Assembly: GCF_902153245.2 (NCBI RefSeq)
Contig: NZ_CABFWF030000010.1
Span: 339,676-394,733 of the forward strand
Direction of reading: 5' to 3'
From: Pseudorhizobium endolithicum
Lineage (GTDB): Bacteria; Pseudomonadota; Alphaproteobacteria; Rhizobiales; Rhizobiaceae
DNA length: 55,058 nucleotides
Made by a program: the position numbers and the translations under genes. Each line of letters begins with the position of its first letter. Position 1 is the stretch's first letter. This document shows, piece by piece, positions 1-8,743 of this stretch. Below the pieces are notes generated by a model. That model saw only the letters and a list, made by a program, of their open reading frames with translations. It made no database searches and was not told the DNA's origin.

Positions 1-8
1 GGATGGAG

Positions 9-84
9 TGGTGCCCGGAGGCGGATTCGAACCACCGACACGCGGATTTTCAATCCGCTGCTCTACCAACTGAGCTATCCGGGC
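9..84 (-). tRNA. tRNA-Phe (anticodon GAA)
   Basis: A complete 76-nt cloverleaf reads on the minus strand. The acceptor arm GCCCGGA pairs with TCCGGGC, the anticodon stem GCGGA/TCCGC encloses loop TTGAAAA with anticodon GAA, and the T arm carries GGTTCGAATCC. The 3' CCA is encoded (plus-strand bases 9–11). It lies downstream of, and in the same direction as, the yacG-maf-infA genes. Confidence 0.97.
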
Positions 85-241
85 ATCGAGGCTTTCTGAA
101 GCCTTCCGGTCCCTGACCGGCGGGGCCAGCGCCCCGGAGCGAGCGGGGTTATAGCATCTTGTTCGGCCATGTCCAGCGGCGGCGGAGACTTTTTTCGCCT
201 GCTTCGCCGATATGGGAATCGGACAGAAAAGGCGGCCCTTT

Positions 242-448
242 CTAAACGTCGACGGGGTCCGCCTTGCTCTGGTCTTCCGCCACGGGAATGGCATAGGAGC
301 CGTTCAGCCAGCGCGACAGGTCAAGCGTACGGCACCGTTCAGAGCAGAAGGGATAGTTCTCACGAGCGGACGGCTTGCCGCATTCGGGACAGGGCCTTGC
401 CTTGCGAAGCGGCTCGACCTTGCCCCCGGCCTTGATCGGTTGCGCCAT
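242..448 (-). CDS. yacG: DNA gyrase inhibitor YacG (zinc-binding)
   Basis: A 68-residue zinc-ribbon protein of the YacG family. In E. coli the family binds GyrB and inhibits gyrase. The metal site is visible as CPECGK followed by FCSERC (C-x2-C ... C-x3-C), and then the family's RTLDLSRWLNGSYAIP stretch. The ATG at 446–448 lies two bases after the maf stop codon, so the two genes are almost certainly co-transcribed and translationally coupled. A longer in-frame reading would run through maf and is not credible. Length and motif agree with rhizobial YacG. What it does in this organism is inferred from the family. Confidence 0.93.
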   Translation of the reverse strand: MAQPIKAGGKVEPLRKARPCPECGKPSARENYPFCSERCRTLDLSRWLNGSYAIPVAEDQSKADPVDV

Positions 449-450
449 GC

Positions 451-1071
451 TCAACCCTCCGGCCAGGCCGCCTGCACGTCGAAACCCTCCCCGGACAGAA
501 GCGAGAGCGTTTCGTAGAGCGGCAGTCCGACCACATTGGTGTAGGAGCCGACGATCTTCTGCACGAAGCTGCCGGCTATTCCCTGGATTGCGTAGGCGCC
601 GGCCTTGCCGCGCCACTGGCCGGAGGCGATGTAGTTGTCGATCTCACGCGGGGACAGGCGCTTGAAACGCACCTTCGTCTGCACGACCTTCTGCCGGAAC
701 TGTCCGCCGGGCGTTACGAGGCAGATGCCCGTATAGACCCAATGGCCCCGCCCGGAGAGCAGGTGGAGCGCAGAGGAGGCTTCGTCGGTATATTCCGTCT
801 TCTCAAGGATCCGCCGGCCCACTGCCACCACAGTATCGGCCGAGAGGATGTAGCTGTGGCGCCAGGCCAGATCGCCCTTCAAGGCAGCCCAGGCGGCTTC
901 CGCCTTCTCACCGGAAAGCCGGCGCGCCAGCGAGCGCGGGTGTTCGGACTTCTTCGGCGTCTCGTCGATGTCCATCGGCATCAGGCGCGCGGGCCGGATG
1001 CCTGCCTGGTTGAGCAGGTCCAGGCGACGCGGCGAGCCGGAGGCCAGGATGAGGTTCTGTTCTGACGCCAT
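451..1071 (-). CDS. maf: Maf-like nucleotide pyrophosphatase
   Basis: A 206-residue Maf/HAM1-fold protein, in a family that hydrolyses non-canonical or excess nucleoside triphosphates (dTTP, UTP and modified pyrimidines) to monophosphates. The N-terminal ASGSPRR substrate loop is at residues 11–17, SADTVV supplies the metal-binding Asp, and [10 protein letters not shown] lies near the C-terminus; all are family hallmarks. It sits between infA and yacG, the usual rhizobial order. The subfamily (YhdE-like or YceF-like) cannot be fixed by eye. Older names call it a septum-formation inhibitor, but the enzymatic role is better supported. Confidence 0.93.
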   Translation of the reverse strand: MASEQNLILASGSPRRLDLLNQAGIRPARLMPMDIDETPKKSEHPRSLARRLSGEKAEAAWAALKGDLAWRHSYILSADTVVAVGRRILEKTEYTDEASSALHLLSGRGHWVYTGICLVTPGGQFRQKVVQTKVRFKRLSPREIDNYIASGQWRGKAGAYAIQGIAGSFVQKIVGSYTNVVGLPLYETLSLLSGEGFDVQAAWPEG

Positions 1072-1096
1072 GGGCCTGCCGTTCTGCCGCTTGGGA

Positions 1097-1315
1097 TTAC
1101 TTGAAGCGGTAGGTGATGCGGCCCTTGGTCAGGTCGTAGGGGGTCATTTCCACCAGGACCTTATCGCCGGCGAGGACACGGATGCGGTTCTTGCGCATGC
1201 GGCCAGCGGTATGGGCAATGATCTCGTGTTCGTTTTCCAGCTTCACGCGGAACGTCGCGTTCGGCAGCAATTCGGTCACGACGCCCGGAAACTCAAGGAC
1301 TTCTTCTTTAGCCAT
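1097..1315 (-). CDS. infA: Translation initiation factor IF-1
   Basis: A 72-residue IF-1, the exact usual length. It is a single OB-fold S1-like domain that binds the 30S A site and helps IF-2/IF-3 select the start codon. It begins [13 protein letters not shown] and ends KGRITYRFK, close to the E. coli pattern MAKEDNIEMQGTV...KGRI(V/T)(F/Y)R. The internal [13 protein letters not shown] is diagnostic. It lies 25 bases upstream of maf. The 123 bases before it, after the phosphatase gene, can hold its own promoter, which is expected for a gene of this abundance. Confidence 0.97.
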   Translation of the reverse strand: MAKEEVLEFPGVVTELLPNATFRVKLENEHEIIAHTAGRMRKNRIRVLAGDKVLVEMTPYDLTKGRITYRFK

Positions 1316-1438
1316 CTACGGATTTTCTTCCTGTCTGTTGATTTCGTGGGCAAGCTCCGCCTGCCCGTAAATTTTGCGCGGAAACTACACAATCATGCCC
1401 GCTTTGTGAACTCGCATAATTCCGTTTCTCCTTCCCGC

Positions 1439-1927
1439 TCATCCGCCCGCCTGCGGGCGCCTGGAAAGGCTGGAGAACCGCTCCTCGATCCTCTTCCAGA
1501 GATGATCCCTCACCGCCCGGTAGGCATCGAGGCGCTGCTCGCGCGAGCCGGTCGCCGCAGTCGGGTCCATCGTCGGCCAGTAGATGACCTCCACCGCATT
1601 CGACCGCGTCAGTTCCAGCGCCGCATGATGGGCCTCGGGTGTCAGCGTGATGATGACATCGAAATAATCGTCTTCCAGATCGTCGAGCGTGCGCGGCTGA
1701 TGCCGCGGAATGGAAAGGCCGATCTCGTCCAGGACGACATCGATGAAGGGATCGCGTTCGCCGGACCGCACGCCGGCCGATCGGACATAGATATCGGAAG
1801 GCAGCAGCCGTCTTGCAATGGCCTCGGCCATGGGGGAGCGGATTGCATTCCAGCCGCACATGAAGAGGATCGCGCCCGGCCTTTCCATCCTGCCGATCGC
1901 ATCCGAGACGCCGCCCATCGTTGTCAT
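1439..1927 (-). CDS. Low-molecular-weight protein-tyrosine-phosphatase family protein
   Basis: A 162-residue LMW-PTP/arsenate-reductase-fold protein. The phosphate-binding loop CGWNAIRSP gives C-x5-R-S with the nucleophilic Cys and the Arg. A C-terminal DPTAATGS supplies the general-acid Asp in the DP loop. The ATG at 1925–1927 overlaps the stop of the preceding UPF0262 gene as ATGA, a typical coupled start. An in-frame ATG three codons earlier (1936) is possible. The gene belongs to the conserved hisD–UPF0262–phosphatase–infA block. The substrate is unknown; a phosphotyrosine protein is more likely than arsenate because no ars gene is near. Confidence 0.85.
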   Translation of the reverse strand: MTTMGGVSDAIGRMERPGAILFMCGWNAIRSPMAEAIARRLLPSDIYVRSAGVRSGERDPFIDVVLDEIGLSIPRHQPRTLDDLEDDYFDVIITLTPEAHHAALELTRSNAVEVIYWPTMDPTAATGSREQRLDAYRAVRDHLWKRIEERFSSLSRRPQAGG

Positions 1928-2397
1928 CCACGCCAATAGAGCACGCAGACGAGCGTGAACAGGCGCCTCGCCGTATCGAAATCGACCCTGACCTTCCCGT
2001 TCAGCCGGTCCATCAGGGTCTGCGATCCCTCGTTGTGGATGCCGCGCCGGCCCATGTCGATGGATTCGATGCGGCTGGGGGTCGCCGAGCGGATCGCTTC
2101 GTAGTAGCTCTCGCAGATCATGAAGTAGTCCTTGATGATCCGCCGGAACGGCGTCAGCGAGAGGATGTGTCTCGCGACATCCTCGCCGATTTCGGTGGTG
2201 ATGGTGAAGACCAGCTTTGAATCCACGAGCGAAAGCTTCAGGTGATAGGGGCCGCCCGTATGCCCCACCGGTTCGAAGGCGTTTTCCTCCACGAGGTCGA
2301 AGATGGCAACGGCCCGCTCATGCTCGACATCCGGCGTGGAGCGCCCGATGGATTCGTCCAGGACGATATCGGAAAGCCGGAAATCGCCCTTCGCCAT
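1924..2397 (-). CDS. UPF0262 family protein
   Basis: A conserved alphaproteobacterial protein of unknown function (UPF0262), 157 residues from the ATG at 2395–2397. A GGGAG ribosome site lies six bases upstream of that ATG. A TTG two codons earlier, overlapping the hisD stop, is the alternative. The sequence is soluble, with no membrane segment or signal. Recognisable family stretches include [19 protein letters not shown] and the C-terminal [16 protein letters not shown]. It is sandwiched between hisD and the phosphatase gene with overlaps at both ends, which implies one transcript. No function is proposed. Confidence 0.88.
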   Translation of the reverse strand: MAKGDFRLSDIVLDESIGRSTPDVEHERAVAIFDLVEENAFEPVGHTGGPYHLKLSLVDSKLVFTITTEIGEDVARHILSLTPFRRIIKDYFMICESYYEAIRSATPSRIESIDMGRRGIHNEGSQTLMDRLNGKVRVDFDTARRLFTLVCVLYWRG

Positions 2398-2399
2398 GC

Positions 2400-3698
2400 T
2401 CAACTCCCGCGATTGAGCCGGATCGAGATCGAGCGCGCATGGGCATCGAGCCCTTCGGAATTGGCAAGCGCGATCGCCGCGGGCGCGAGCGCAGCGAGCT
2501 GATCCGGACCCAGCCGCAGGATGGAGGTGCGTTTCACGTAGTCGAGCACCGAGAGGCCGGAGGAGAAGCGGGCCGAGCGTGCCGTCGGCAGCACGTGGTT
2601 CGAGCCGCCCACATAATCGCCGATCACCTCCGGCGTGTGACGCCCCACGAAGATCGCGCCGGCATTGCGGATCCGGTTCATCAAGGCATCGGGATCGGCA
2701 ACCGCCAGTTCCAGATGCTCCGCGGCGATCCGGTCGGCCAGCGGAACCGCCGAGACAAGGTCGTCCACCAGAATGACCGCACCAAAATCCGCCCAGCTTC
2801 GCGCCGCCGTTTCGGAGCGGGACAACCGCTTCAACTGGCGCTCGACCGCCTGTTCGACGGCCTCGCCGAACGCCCGGTCATCGGTGATCAGGATGGACTG
2901 CGCGCCAACGTCGTGTTCCGCCTGGGCCAGCAGATCGGCCGCGATCCAGTCCGGATCGTTCTGGCTGTCGGCGATGACGAGAACTTCCGAGGGGCCGGCG
3001 ATCATGTCGATCCCGACCTGGCCGAAGACGTGGCGCTTCGCAGCAGCGACATAGGCGTTACCGGGCCCGACGATCTTGGCGACCGGCGCGATCGTTTCGG
3101 TGCCGTAGGCGAGAGCGGCAACGGCCTGAGCACCCCCGACCCGGTAGATTTCGGAAACGCCGGCGATGCGGGCAGCAGCCAGGACCGCAGGGTTGATCGC
3201 GCCGCCGCTGGCCGGCACGACCATCACCACCCGCGGCACACCGGCCACCTTCGCCGGCAGCGCGTTCATGAGAACGGAGCTCGGATAGCTGGCTGTGCCG
3301 CCGGGAACGTAGAGGCCGACTGCCTCGATGGCGGTCCAGCGGGAGCCGAGGCCGACGCCGAGCGCATCCTCGTAGAGGTCGTCCTTCGGCATCTGCCGGG
3401 CATGGTGCTTTTCGATGCGCTCCGCCGCGAACTTCAAGGCATCGACAACTGCGGGATCCGTCGCGGCCATCGCGGCGTCCATATCCGCATCGCCGACCCG
3501 CAGGCCCACACTCGCCAGGTCAATGCCATCGTAGCGGGCCGAGTAGTCGAACAACGCTGCGTCCCCGCGTCGCCGCACGTCATCGATGATGGCGCGGACG
3601 ACCGTGTTGACGTCGTCGGATACTTCGCGCTTCGTCGACAGGAAGGCGGTAAACCGCTGTTCGAAATCTTCGGATGCCTGATCCAGCCAGGTTGCCAC
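2400..3698 (-). CDS. hisD: Histidinol dehydrogenase
   Basis: The last enzyme of histidine biosynthesis. It oxidises L-histidinol to L-histidine in two NAD-dependent steps with a bound zinc. The protein shows [11 protein letters not shown], the [13 protein letters not shown] region with the catalytic Glu-His and Zn-ligand neighbourhood, and GSNHVLPT. I place the start at a GTG (3696–3698) preceded by GGAG, giving 432 residues beginning [16 protein letters not shown] as in other rhizobial HisD. A longer in-frame reading to 3839 would invade the DUF2948 gene and adds unrelated sequence. No other his gene is present, which is normal for rhizobia, where hisD is separate. Confidence 0.96.
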   Translation of the reverse strand: MATWLDQASEDFEQRFTAFLSTKREVSDDVNTVVRAIIDDVRRRGDAALFDYSARYDGIDLASVGLRVGDADMDAAMAATDPAVVDALKFAAERIEKHHARQMPKDDLYEDALGVGLGSRWTAIEAVGLYVPGGTASYPSSVLMNALPAKVAGVPRVVMVVPASGGAINPAVLAAARIAGVSEIYRVGGAQAVAALAYGTETIAPVAKIVGPGNAYVAAAKRHVFGQVGIDMIAGPSEVLVIADSQNDPDWIAADLLAQAEHDVGAQSILITDDRAFGEAVEQAVERQLKRLSRSETAARSWADFGAVILVDDLVSAVPLADRIAAEHLELAVADPDALMNRIRNAGAIFVGRHTPEVIGDYVGGSNHVLPTARSARFSSGLSVLDYVKRTSILRLGPDQLAALAPAAIALANSEGLDAHARSISIRLNRGS

Positions 3699-3735
3699 TT
3701 TCTCCAGTCCCCTCAAAAATTCCTGCGCAGGTTCC

Positions 3736-4173
3736 TCAATCCGCCGGATGCGCTGGCAGGCGCTCGGTTGCCCAGGCGCCGCCCGTATCCAGCATCTGCA
3801 CCTCGATGCATTCCACGTCCAGGCTGATCGCGCCGCCACCGGAGAGCGTCAGTTCGACCGTGCCGTCCGGCCCGTCGCCCTGCTGCTCGAAACGGATTGC
3901 CAGCATGCAGTAAACCCCTTCCGGATCCTGGCGATTTACCCCCAGGGACCGCACGGCCTCCACGCGCTTGAACGAGATCACCGAGCGACGCCGCTCGTAC
4001 CCCTTCTTGCCGCGATCGGCTTCTTCCCAGACGAACCGGTTGACCACTGCGGTGAACTGGCGGTGACGCGCGTCGTAGCTCAGTTCCCCCACCCTGAAGA
4101 CGCTGTCCTGCATATGGGCGGAGATGATCCCCAGATCATCCTGATCGAGAGCGAGAAGCTTGAGATCGGCCAT
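3736..4173 (-). CDS. DUF2948 family protein
   Basis: A 145-residue conserved alphaproteobacterial protein of unknown function (DUF2948). Features seen are the N-terminal LKLLALDQDDLGIISAHMQD, the central RFVWEE and RRRSVISFKRV, and the C-terminal GGGAISLDVECIEVQMLDTG, all typical of this family. It has no signal peptide or membrane segment. It lies between murA and hisD on the same strand, 37 bases before hisD, as in many Rhizobiaceae. No function can be assigned from sequence alone. Confidence 0.88.
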   Translation of the reverse strand: MADLKLLALDQDDLGIISAHMQDSVFRVGELSYDARHRQFTAVVNRFVWEEADRGKKGYERRRSVISFKRVEAVRSLGVNRQDPEGVYCMLAIRFEQQGDGPDGTVELTLSGGGAISLDVECIEVQMLDTGGAWATERLPAHPAD

Positions 4174-4264
4174 GATTCCATTCCATCCACGGCGCCGTCG
4201 GCGCGATATTCATCCTCAGCTGGAGATAGGATGACGCGCCACGCCATGCAACGCCAGCGTAACC

Positions 4265-5557
4265 TTAGTCGCTGACGCGCTCGACCTCCGCTCCGCAGCG
4301 CGTGAGCTTTTCCTCGAGCCGCTCGAAACCGCGGTCGAGATGGTAGACGCGGTTGACCATGGTCTCGCCTTCCGCCGCCAGGCCGGCGATGACCAGCGAG
4401 ACGGAGGCCCGGAGATCCGTTGCCATGACCGGGGCGCCCCGCAGCCGATCGACCCCCTCGATCCGGGCCATCTGCCCGGAGAGCGATATGCGCGCTCCGA
4501 GACGGGCCAGTTCCTGGACATGCATGAAGCGGTTCTCGAAGATCGTCTCGGTGATATGCGACACGCCGGAGGAGCGCGTCATCAGGGCCATGAACTGCGC
4601 CTGCAGGTCGGTCGGGAAGCCCGGAAAGGGTTCGGTGACCACATCGACCGGCTGGATGCCGTTGCCGTTGCGCACGACCCTCAGCCCGCTCCCGGTCTCG
4701 GTGATCTCGGCGCCGGCCATCCGCAGCGAGTCGAGCGCGTTGTCGAGCAGTTCGGCGCGAGTGCCCTCGAGCGTGACGTCGCCACCGGTCATGGCCACGG
4801 CCATGGCATAGGTACCCGTTTCGATCCGGTCCGGCAGGACGCGGTGACGGGCCCCATGCAGCGAGGATACGCCCTCCACCGTGATCGTGCTCGTTCCCGC
4901 GCCGGAGATCCTGGCACCCATGGCGGTCAGGCAGGCGGCGAGATCTGCGACTTCGGGTTCGCGGGCCGCATTCTCGATGACGGTCGTGCCGTTTGCAAGC
5001 GTCGCCGCCATCATCAGGACGTGGGTGGCGCCGACCGAGACCTTGGGGAAGGTGTAATGCCCGCCCACGAGCCCGCCGGCGGGAGCCGTTGCATTCACAT
5101 AGCCACCGTCGATCTCGATCTCGGCACCCAAGGCCTGCAGGCCCTCCAGGAAGAGGTCGACCGGCCGCGTGCCGATGGCGCAGCCGCCCGGCAGCGAGAC
5201 GCGTGCCGTGCCCGCCCGCGCGAGAAGCGGACCGATGACCCAGAAGCTGGCCCGCATCTTGGAAACGAGCTCATAGGGAGCGGTCGTGTCGACGATCGTC
5301 CTGCAGGTGAACTGGATGGTGCGGGAATAGCTCTCCGTCTGGCTTTCGCGCCGGCCGTTCACCATCACATCGACACCGTGATTGCCGAGGATGCGCAGGA
5401 GCTGCTCCACGTCGGCGAGATGCGGGACGTTTTCCAGCGTGAGCGTATCGCTGGTGAGCAGCGACGCGATCATCAGCGGAAGCGCCGCATTCTTCGCCCC
5501 CGAGATCGGAATGACGCCGTTGAGCTTGTTGCCGCCGCGAATTCTGATGCGATCCAT
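4265..5557 (-). CDS. murA: UDP-N-acetylglucosamine 1-carboxyvinyltransferase
   Basis: The first committed step of peptidoglycan synthesis: transfer of enolpyruvate from PEP to UDP-GlcNAc in the cytoplasm. The protein is 430 residues from the ATG at 5555–5557 ([14 protein letters not shown]); a TTG three codons upstream is the alternative. [11 protein letters not shown] at residues 18–28 and [13 protein letters not shown] with the catalytic, fosfomycin-sensitive Cys at about residue 126 are diagnostic. [12 protein letters not shown] and the C-terminal repeat of the EPSP-synthase fold are also present. It is apparently the first gene of the minus-strand housekeeping run. Confidence 0.96.
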   Translation of the reverse strand: MDRIRIRGGNKLNGVIPISGAKNAALPLMIASLLTSDTLTLENVPHLADVEQLLRILGNHGVDVMVNGRRESQTESYSRTIQFTCRTIVDTTAPYELVSKMRASFWVIGPLLARAGTARVSLPGGCAIGTRPVDLFLEGLQALGAEIEIDGGYVNATAPAGGLVGGHYTFPKVSVGATHVLMMAATLANGTTVIENAAREPEVADLAACLTAMGARISGAGTSTITVEGVSSLHGARHRVLPDRIETGTYAMAVAMTGGDVTLEGTRAELLDNALDSLRMAGAEITETGSGLRVVRNGNGIQPVDVVTEPFPGFPTDLQAQFMALMTRSSGVSHITETIFENRFMHVQELARLGARISLSGQMARIEGVDRLRGAPVMATDLRASVSLVIAGLAAEGETMVNRVYHLDRGFERLEEKLTRCGAEVERVSD

Positions 5558-5673
5558 GAGGTCCAACGGGAGCGGGTCCCGCCCTTTTTCTTGTGCAAGC
5601 GCGAAAGATGGCGTCCTTACCGGAAAAGCCGGAGGGCTTCAAATGGTTTGGGCGTGCCGTTGCGCGGCATGTG

Positions 5674-5892
5674 TCAGGGTGATTCGTCTTTTTTTGCGGC
5701 GGGCAGCCCGTCTGCCTCGTCTGCGGCCCCGGAACGCCGCGCCCGCGTCTGCGCCTTGCGGCGCAGCAGGTTCTCCCGAAGCTTGGCCGCCGCGCGGGCC
5801 TGCCGCTGCTCCTCCCGGATTTCGGCCTCCCGCTTCCGTCCGCCCGAGGCCCTCGCCTCGCCGGATCCGTATTCGCTCTCGTCTTCCGCCAT
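5674..5892 (-). CDS. Small basic/acidic conserved hypothetical protein
   Basis: A 72-residue, highly charged protein (MAEDESEYGSGEARASGG...). Its middle KREAEIREEQRQARAAAKLRENLLRRKAQTRAR looks like a single long helix. It lacks Cys, Trp or membrane segments. A comparable small protein is often found upstream of murA in rhizobia, and its position here, 117 bases before murA on the same strand, agrees. A longer reading to 6018 begins in sequence without coding character. Function unknown; RNA or DNA contact through the Arg-rich helix is only a guess. Confidence 0.6.
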   Translation of the reverse strand: MAEDESEYGSGEARASGGRKREAEIREEQRQARAAAKLRENLLRRKAQTRARRSGAADEADGLPAAKKDESP

Positions 5893-6043
5893 CCGGGTCC
5901 CGATCAAAATCGCTCCGACTTCGAGAGGCCTTTTATCCCATCTCGCGGGGCAACCGCAATTTGCGTCTTGCGCTCCCTCCGAAGCTATGGCAATAGGCCC
6001 TCGCCCGACGACGTCCAAAGGGACGGCCCCAGACCGGGCCTAA

Positions 6044-6118
6044 GCTGCTATAGCTCAGGGGTAGAGCACTCCCTTGGTAAGGGAGAGGCCGAGAGTTCAA
6101 ATCTCTCTAGCAGCACCA
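6044..6118 (+). tRNA. tRNA-Thr (anticodon GGT)
   Basis: A 75-nt tRNA on the plus strand. The acceptor arm GCTGCTA pairs with TAGCAGC, the anticodon arm CTCCC/GGGAG encloses a loop with GGT, the T arm contains GAGTTCAAATC, and CCA is encoded. The integrase remnant that follows directly suggests its 3' half has served as an attachment site. Confidence 0.96.
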
Positions 6119-6202
6119 TCTTTCCCCACTTATTCCATTGAAGTCCTTGCTCCGGGGCTTTCGTACATTCTTCCGTTGCAAACTTAGCTGCAAACGGGAG
6201 GA

Positions 6203-6568
6203 TTGGCTCGTCAGCCAGGCTATCTGCTCAACCGAAACGGACGATACTTCGCATGCCTGGTCGTCCCAAGCTCGCTTCGCCCATTCCTGGACAACAAGAC
6301 AGAGCTGCGCGAGGCGATTGGGCCCGATCGACGAGTCGCTCTATCTTGAGAGCCGGCATCGCGGGAAAGCTCACGACGCTGCCCTGGAAGAGCTCACGGG
6401 GCCCAGATCGAGAGATACCGATCCTTGGGGAATACCACCGCCGCCTACGGAACCGAGGTATGGCGGGTTGTTGCTCGGGCGATGTGCGTGTCCGAACTGG
6501 AAGCTCTGGCTCGCCTCGTTGAACGAGACGAAGGCGACTACTCCGTGGACCTAAACATCCTCTTCTGA
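6203..6568 (+). pseudogene. Tyrosine-recombinase (integrase) N-terminal remnant
   Basis: In the frame of base 6218 the translation runs GYLLNRNGRYFACLVVPSSL, then RPFLDNKTELREAIGPDRR. This is the N-terminal, arm-type DNA-binding region of a common group of proteobacterial phage/island integrases. A TGA at 6347–6349 interrupts it. The same frame resumes with AQIERYRSLG and SELEALARLVERDEGDYS before a TGA at 6566–6568. No ATG precedes it in frame and no catalytic R-H-R-Y domain follows, so the gene is dead and truncated. It begins about 85 bases behind the 3' end of tRNA-Thr, where island integrases usually sit. Recognition is by eye from the conserved YLLxRxGRYFxxLVVP pattern. Confidence 0.7.
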
Positions 6569-6804
6569 CGAACGCCAAGCCGTTAGAGGAGGAACCGCCT
6601 TCGGCAGTCCTGAATTGGGCAGTAGCGACGACATCTTGCCGCAAAACCCGGCCAATGGCACCACGATCAAGGTCGCAGCGCAGCGGCCTGCCCCGATACC
6701 CCCCGCATCCCGCCGCCGCTGGCGCGCCTACCGGCGTTGCCGTCGCCTCTCGATTCGCTCGGCTGCTTCCTGCGGCGGCCGGCGCGTTGACGCGACGATG
6801 GCCG
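6569..6804. other. Gene-less stretch behind integrase remnant
   Basis: About 236 bases between the integrase remnant and the end of the siderophore-reductase gene. Open frames exist on both strands but none has a ribosome site or recognisable product. It may be further decayed integrase or island sequence. No second copy of the tRNA-Thr 3' end was noticed. Confidence 0.4.
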
Positions 6805-7884
6805 TCAGTGTTCGCCGGGGGCTGCGGCATCCCGTTCCCAGTACCAGGCGACATATTTCCGCCGGTGGCCGTAACCCTGCGTCTTGAGGAAGGCGCGGAT
6901 CGACCGGATGTCTTCCTTCTCGCACGCGACCCACAGGAAGGCTCCGTCATCGGCTGCGCCGATCGCGTCCTTGACCGCCCCCGCAAGGATGCCGCTTGCG
7001 CCGGCCGGGTAGCTGATGCGGTGCAGCCACTGCACCTCGATCGATCCTTCGGTCGGCAGGGGCTGTTCTTCCGCCTCATCCTCGACTTCAATGATGGCCT
7101 TCAGCCGCGTGCCTGCGGGTACCTCGGCGGCGATCCGGGCAATCGCAGGCAGTGCCGATTCGTCACCGGCCAGCAGGATGCTGCCGGCCTCCGGCAGGTC
7201 GCCTCCACCCGGACCGATCAGCGCAACCCTGTCTCCCGGCTGCGCATCGCGGGCGAAGTCTGCGCCCGGCGTCAGGACGCCCGGAGCCGGATGCTGCAGG
7301 AAGTCGATCCAGAGCTCGCCCCGCTCCTCATCCACGGCGCGGATCGTATAGACGCGCACCATGATCTCGTCCTCCCCCTTGGGCCATGCGATGCGGCCAT
7401 CCTCACCGAGACCCGGCCAGACCGGCGGCCTGCCCCGCGGCGGAACGAGCAGCCGGACATGCATGTTGCCGCCGATGAACGGCTTCACGTCAGCGCAGGC
7501 GAATTTGACCCGCCGCATACGGGGCGTGACGTCCTCCGCCGAAACGACGGTGACTTCGTGCATGTTGGGCAGGCGCGCCACCGGTGCCGGATCGGACCAC
7601 GACAGCTCGAACGGCTCTTCGCCGGCGAAGTAGAAAAGGTGCTCGGCAATCATGTTGCGCGTCAGTTGAAGCGCGTCTTGCGACGGGCAAGCGAGTTCGA
7701 TCGTCAGCCGGTTGTCGGTCAGGCGGATGTCGGCAATGCCGATCTCGCTCCTGAGCACCACCGCGTCGGCGCTTCGTTCCACCTCGGAATGCTCGACGAA
7801 ATGCTCGCAGACCTCGTCGAGCATGGCAGGAGCGTTGGCCGGAAGCGCGACGCCGGAGAGCTTGAAATTCTGCATTGCGTTCAT
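6805..7884 (-). CDS. Siderophore-interacting protein (ferric-siderophore reductase, DUF2218 fusion)
   Basis: A 359-residue flavoprotein predicted to reduce imported ferric siderophore and release Fe(II) in the cytoplasm. Residues 1 to about 95 match a DUF2218-type domain (NMIAEHLFYFAGEEPFELSW). The remainder is a ViuB/SIP ferredoxin-reductase fold with the FAD motif RVYTIR, an IGPGGG loop and a C-terminal YVAWYWERD. The ATG at 7882–7884 has AGGAG nine bases upstream, formed by the end of the ATPase gene, so it is the last gene of the uptake operon and coupled to it. The substrate siderophore is unknown. Confidence 0.9.
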   Translation of the reverse strand: MNAMQNFKLSGVALPANAPAMLDEVCEHFVEHSEVERSADAVVLRSEIGIADIRLTDNRLTIELACPSQDALQLTRNMIAEHLFYFAGEEPFELSWSDPAPVARLPNMHEVTVVSAEDVTPRMRRVKFACADVKPFIGGNMHVRLLVPPRGRPPVWPGLGEDGRIAWPKGEDEIMVRVYTIRAVDEERGELWIDFLQHPAPGVLTPGADFARDAQPGDRVALIGPGGGDLPEAGSILLAGDESALPAIARIAAEVPAGTRLKAIIEVEDEAEEQPLPTEGSIEVQWLHRISYPAGASGILAGAVKDAIGAADDGAFLWVACEKEDIRSIRAFLKTQGYGHRRKYVAWYWERDAAAPGEH

Positions 7885-7888
7885 GATG

Positions 7889-8743
7889 TCACTCCTGAAA
7901 ACGGCTGACTGAAGAGGCGGCATTGGCTTGATCGTGGACTGCCGGACCGTCCATCCGGTGTCGGCCGATCGGCAGCATGATCGGTCTGCCCGAGGTGGGA
8001 TCGGCGATGATGCGGCTTTCGAGGCCGAAGACCTGCCTTACGGTTTCCTCCGTGAGGATCTCCTCAGGCCGTCCCGCCACATGCAGGCGGCCCCCCACCA
8101 TGGCGATGAGATTGTCGGCATAGCGCGCGGCAAGGTTCAGATCGTGGAGGACCATGACGATGGTCGTGGCCTGCCGCTGGTTGAGGTCCATGAGGAGATC
8201 GAGCACCTCCACCTGATGGCTGATGTCGAGGAAGGTCGTCGGCTCGTCCAGCAGCAGGATCTGCGTCTGCTGCGCCAGCGCCATGGCGATCCAGACGCGC
8301 TGGCGCTGCCCTCCCGAAAGCTCGTCCACCGGCCGGTCGGCAAGCTCCACCGTCCGGGTCGCCGCCAGCGCGTCGGCCACGGCCTCCTCGTCCTTGCGGG
8401 TCCAGCCGGAAAACGCACCCTGGTGCGGATGCCGGCCCCGTCCAACCAGATCGGCCACGGTGATGCCCTCGGGCGCGACGGGCGACTGGGGCAGGAGCCC
8501 CATGATCCGGGCCAGTTCGCGCGAGCGCATCCGGTGGATCGACTTGCCGTCGAGGAGAACATGACCCTGGCGAGGCGCGATCAGCCGCGACATGGCGCGC
8601 AACAGCGTGGACTTGCCGCAGGCATTGGCCCCGACGATGACCGTGATCTTTCCCGCGGGTACGGTCAGGTCGAGACCGCTCAGCACGACGGAATCGCCGT
8701 ATCCCGCCGAAAGAGCATCGACCGTGAGAGAGTGGGCGCTCAA
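7889..8743 (-). CDS. Iron-siderophore ABC transporter, ATP-binding protein
   Basis: A FecE/FepC-type ATPase of 284 residues that powers ferric-siderophore import from the periplasm. Walker A is GANACGKST, the signature is LSGGQRQRVW, Walker B is ILLLDEPTTFLD, and the switch His lies in VMVLHDLN. The start is an unusual TTG (8741–8743) overlapping the stop of the preceding permease gene, with GGAGG a few bases upstream; no nearby ATG fits. The stop lies four bases before the reductase start. Membership of the operon with two FecCD-type permeases and a binding protein fixes its role. Confidence 0.93.
   Translation of the reverse strand: MSAHSLTVDALSAGYGDSVVLSGLDLTVPAGKITVIVGANACGKSTLLRAMSRLIAPRQGHVLLDGKSIHRMRSRELARIMGLLPQSPVAPEGITVADLVGRGRHPHQGAFSGWTRKDEEAVADALAATRTVELADRPVDELSGGQRQRVWIAMALAQQTQILLLDEPTTFLDISHQVEVLDLLMDLNQRQATTIVMVLHDLNLAARYADNLIAMVGGRLHVAGRPEEILTEETVRQVFGLESRIIADPTSGRPIMLPIGRHRMDGPAVHDQANAASSVSRFQE

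Noticed and set aside
6138..6554. A 138-codon plus-strand open frame after tRNA-Thr
   Set aside because: The recognisable integrase residues lie in a different frame of the same DNA; this frame gives no family resemblance.
6228..7091. A 287-codon minus-strand open frame over the integrase remnant
   Set aside because: It overlaps the well-supported siderophore-reductase gene in another frame and is Arg/Ser-rich shadow sequence.
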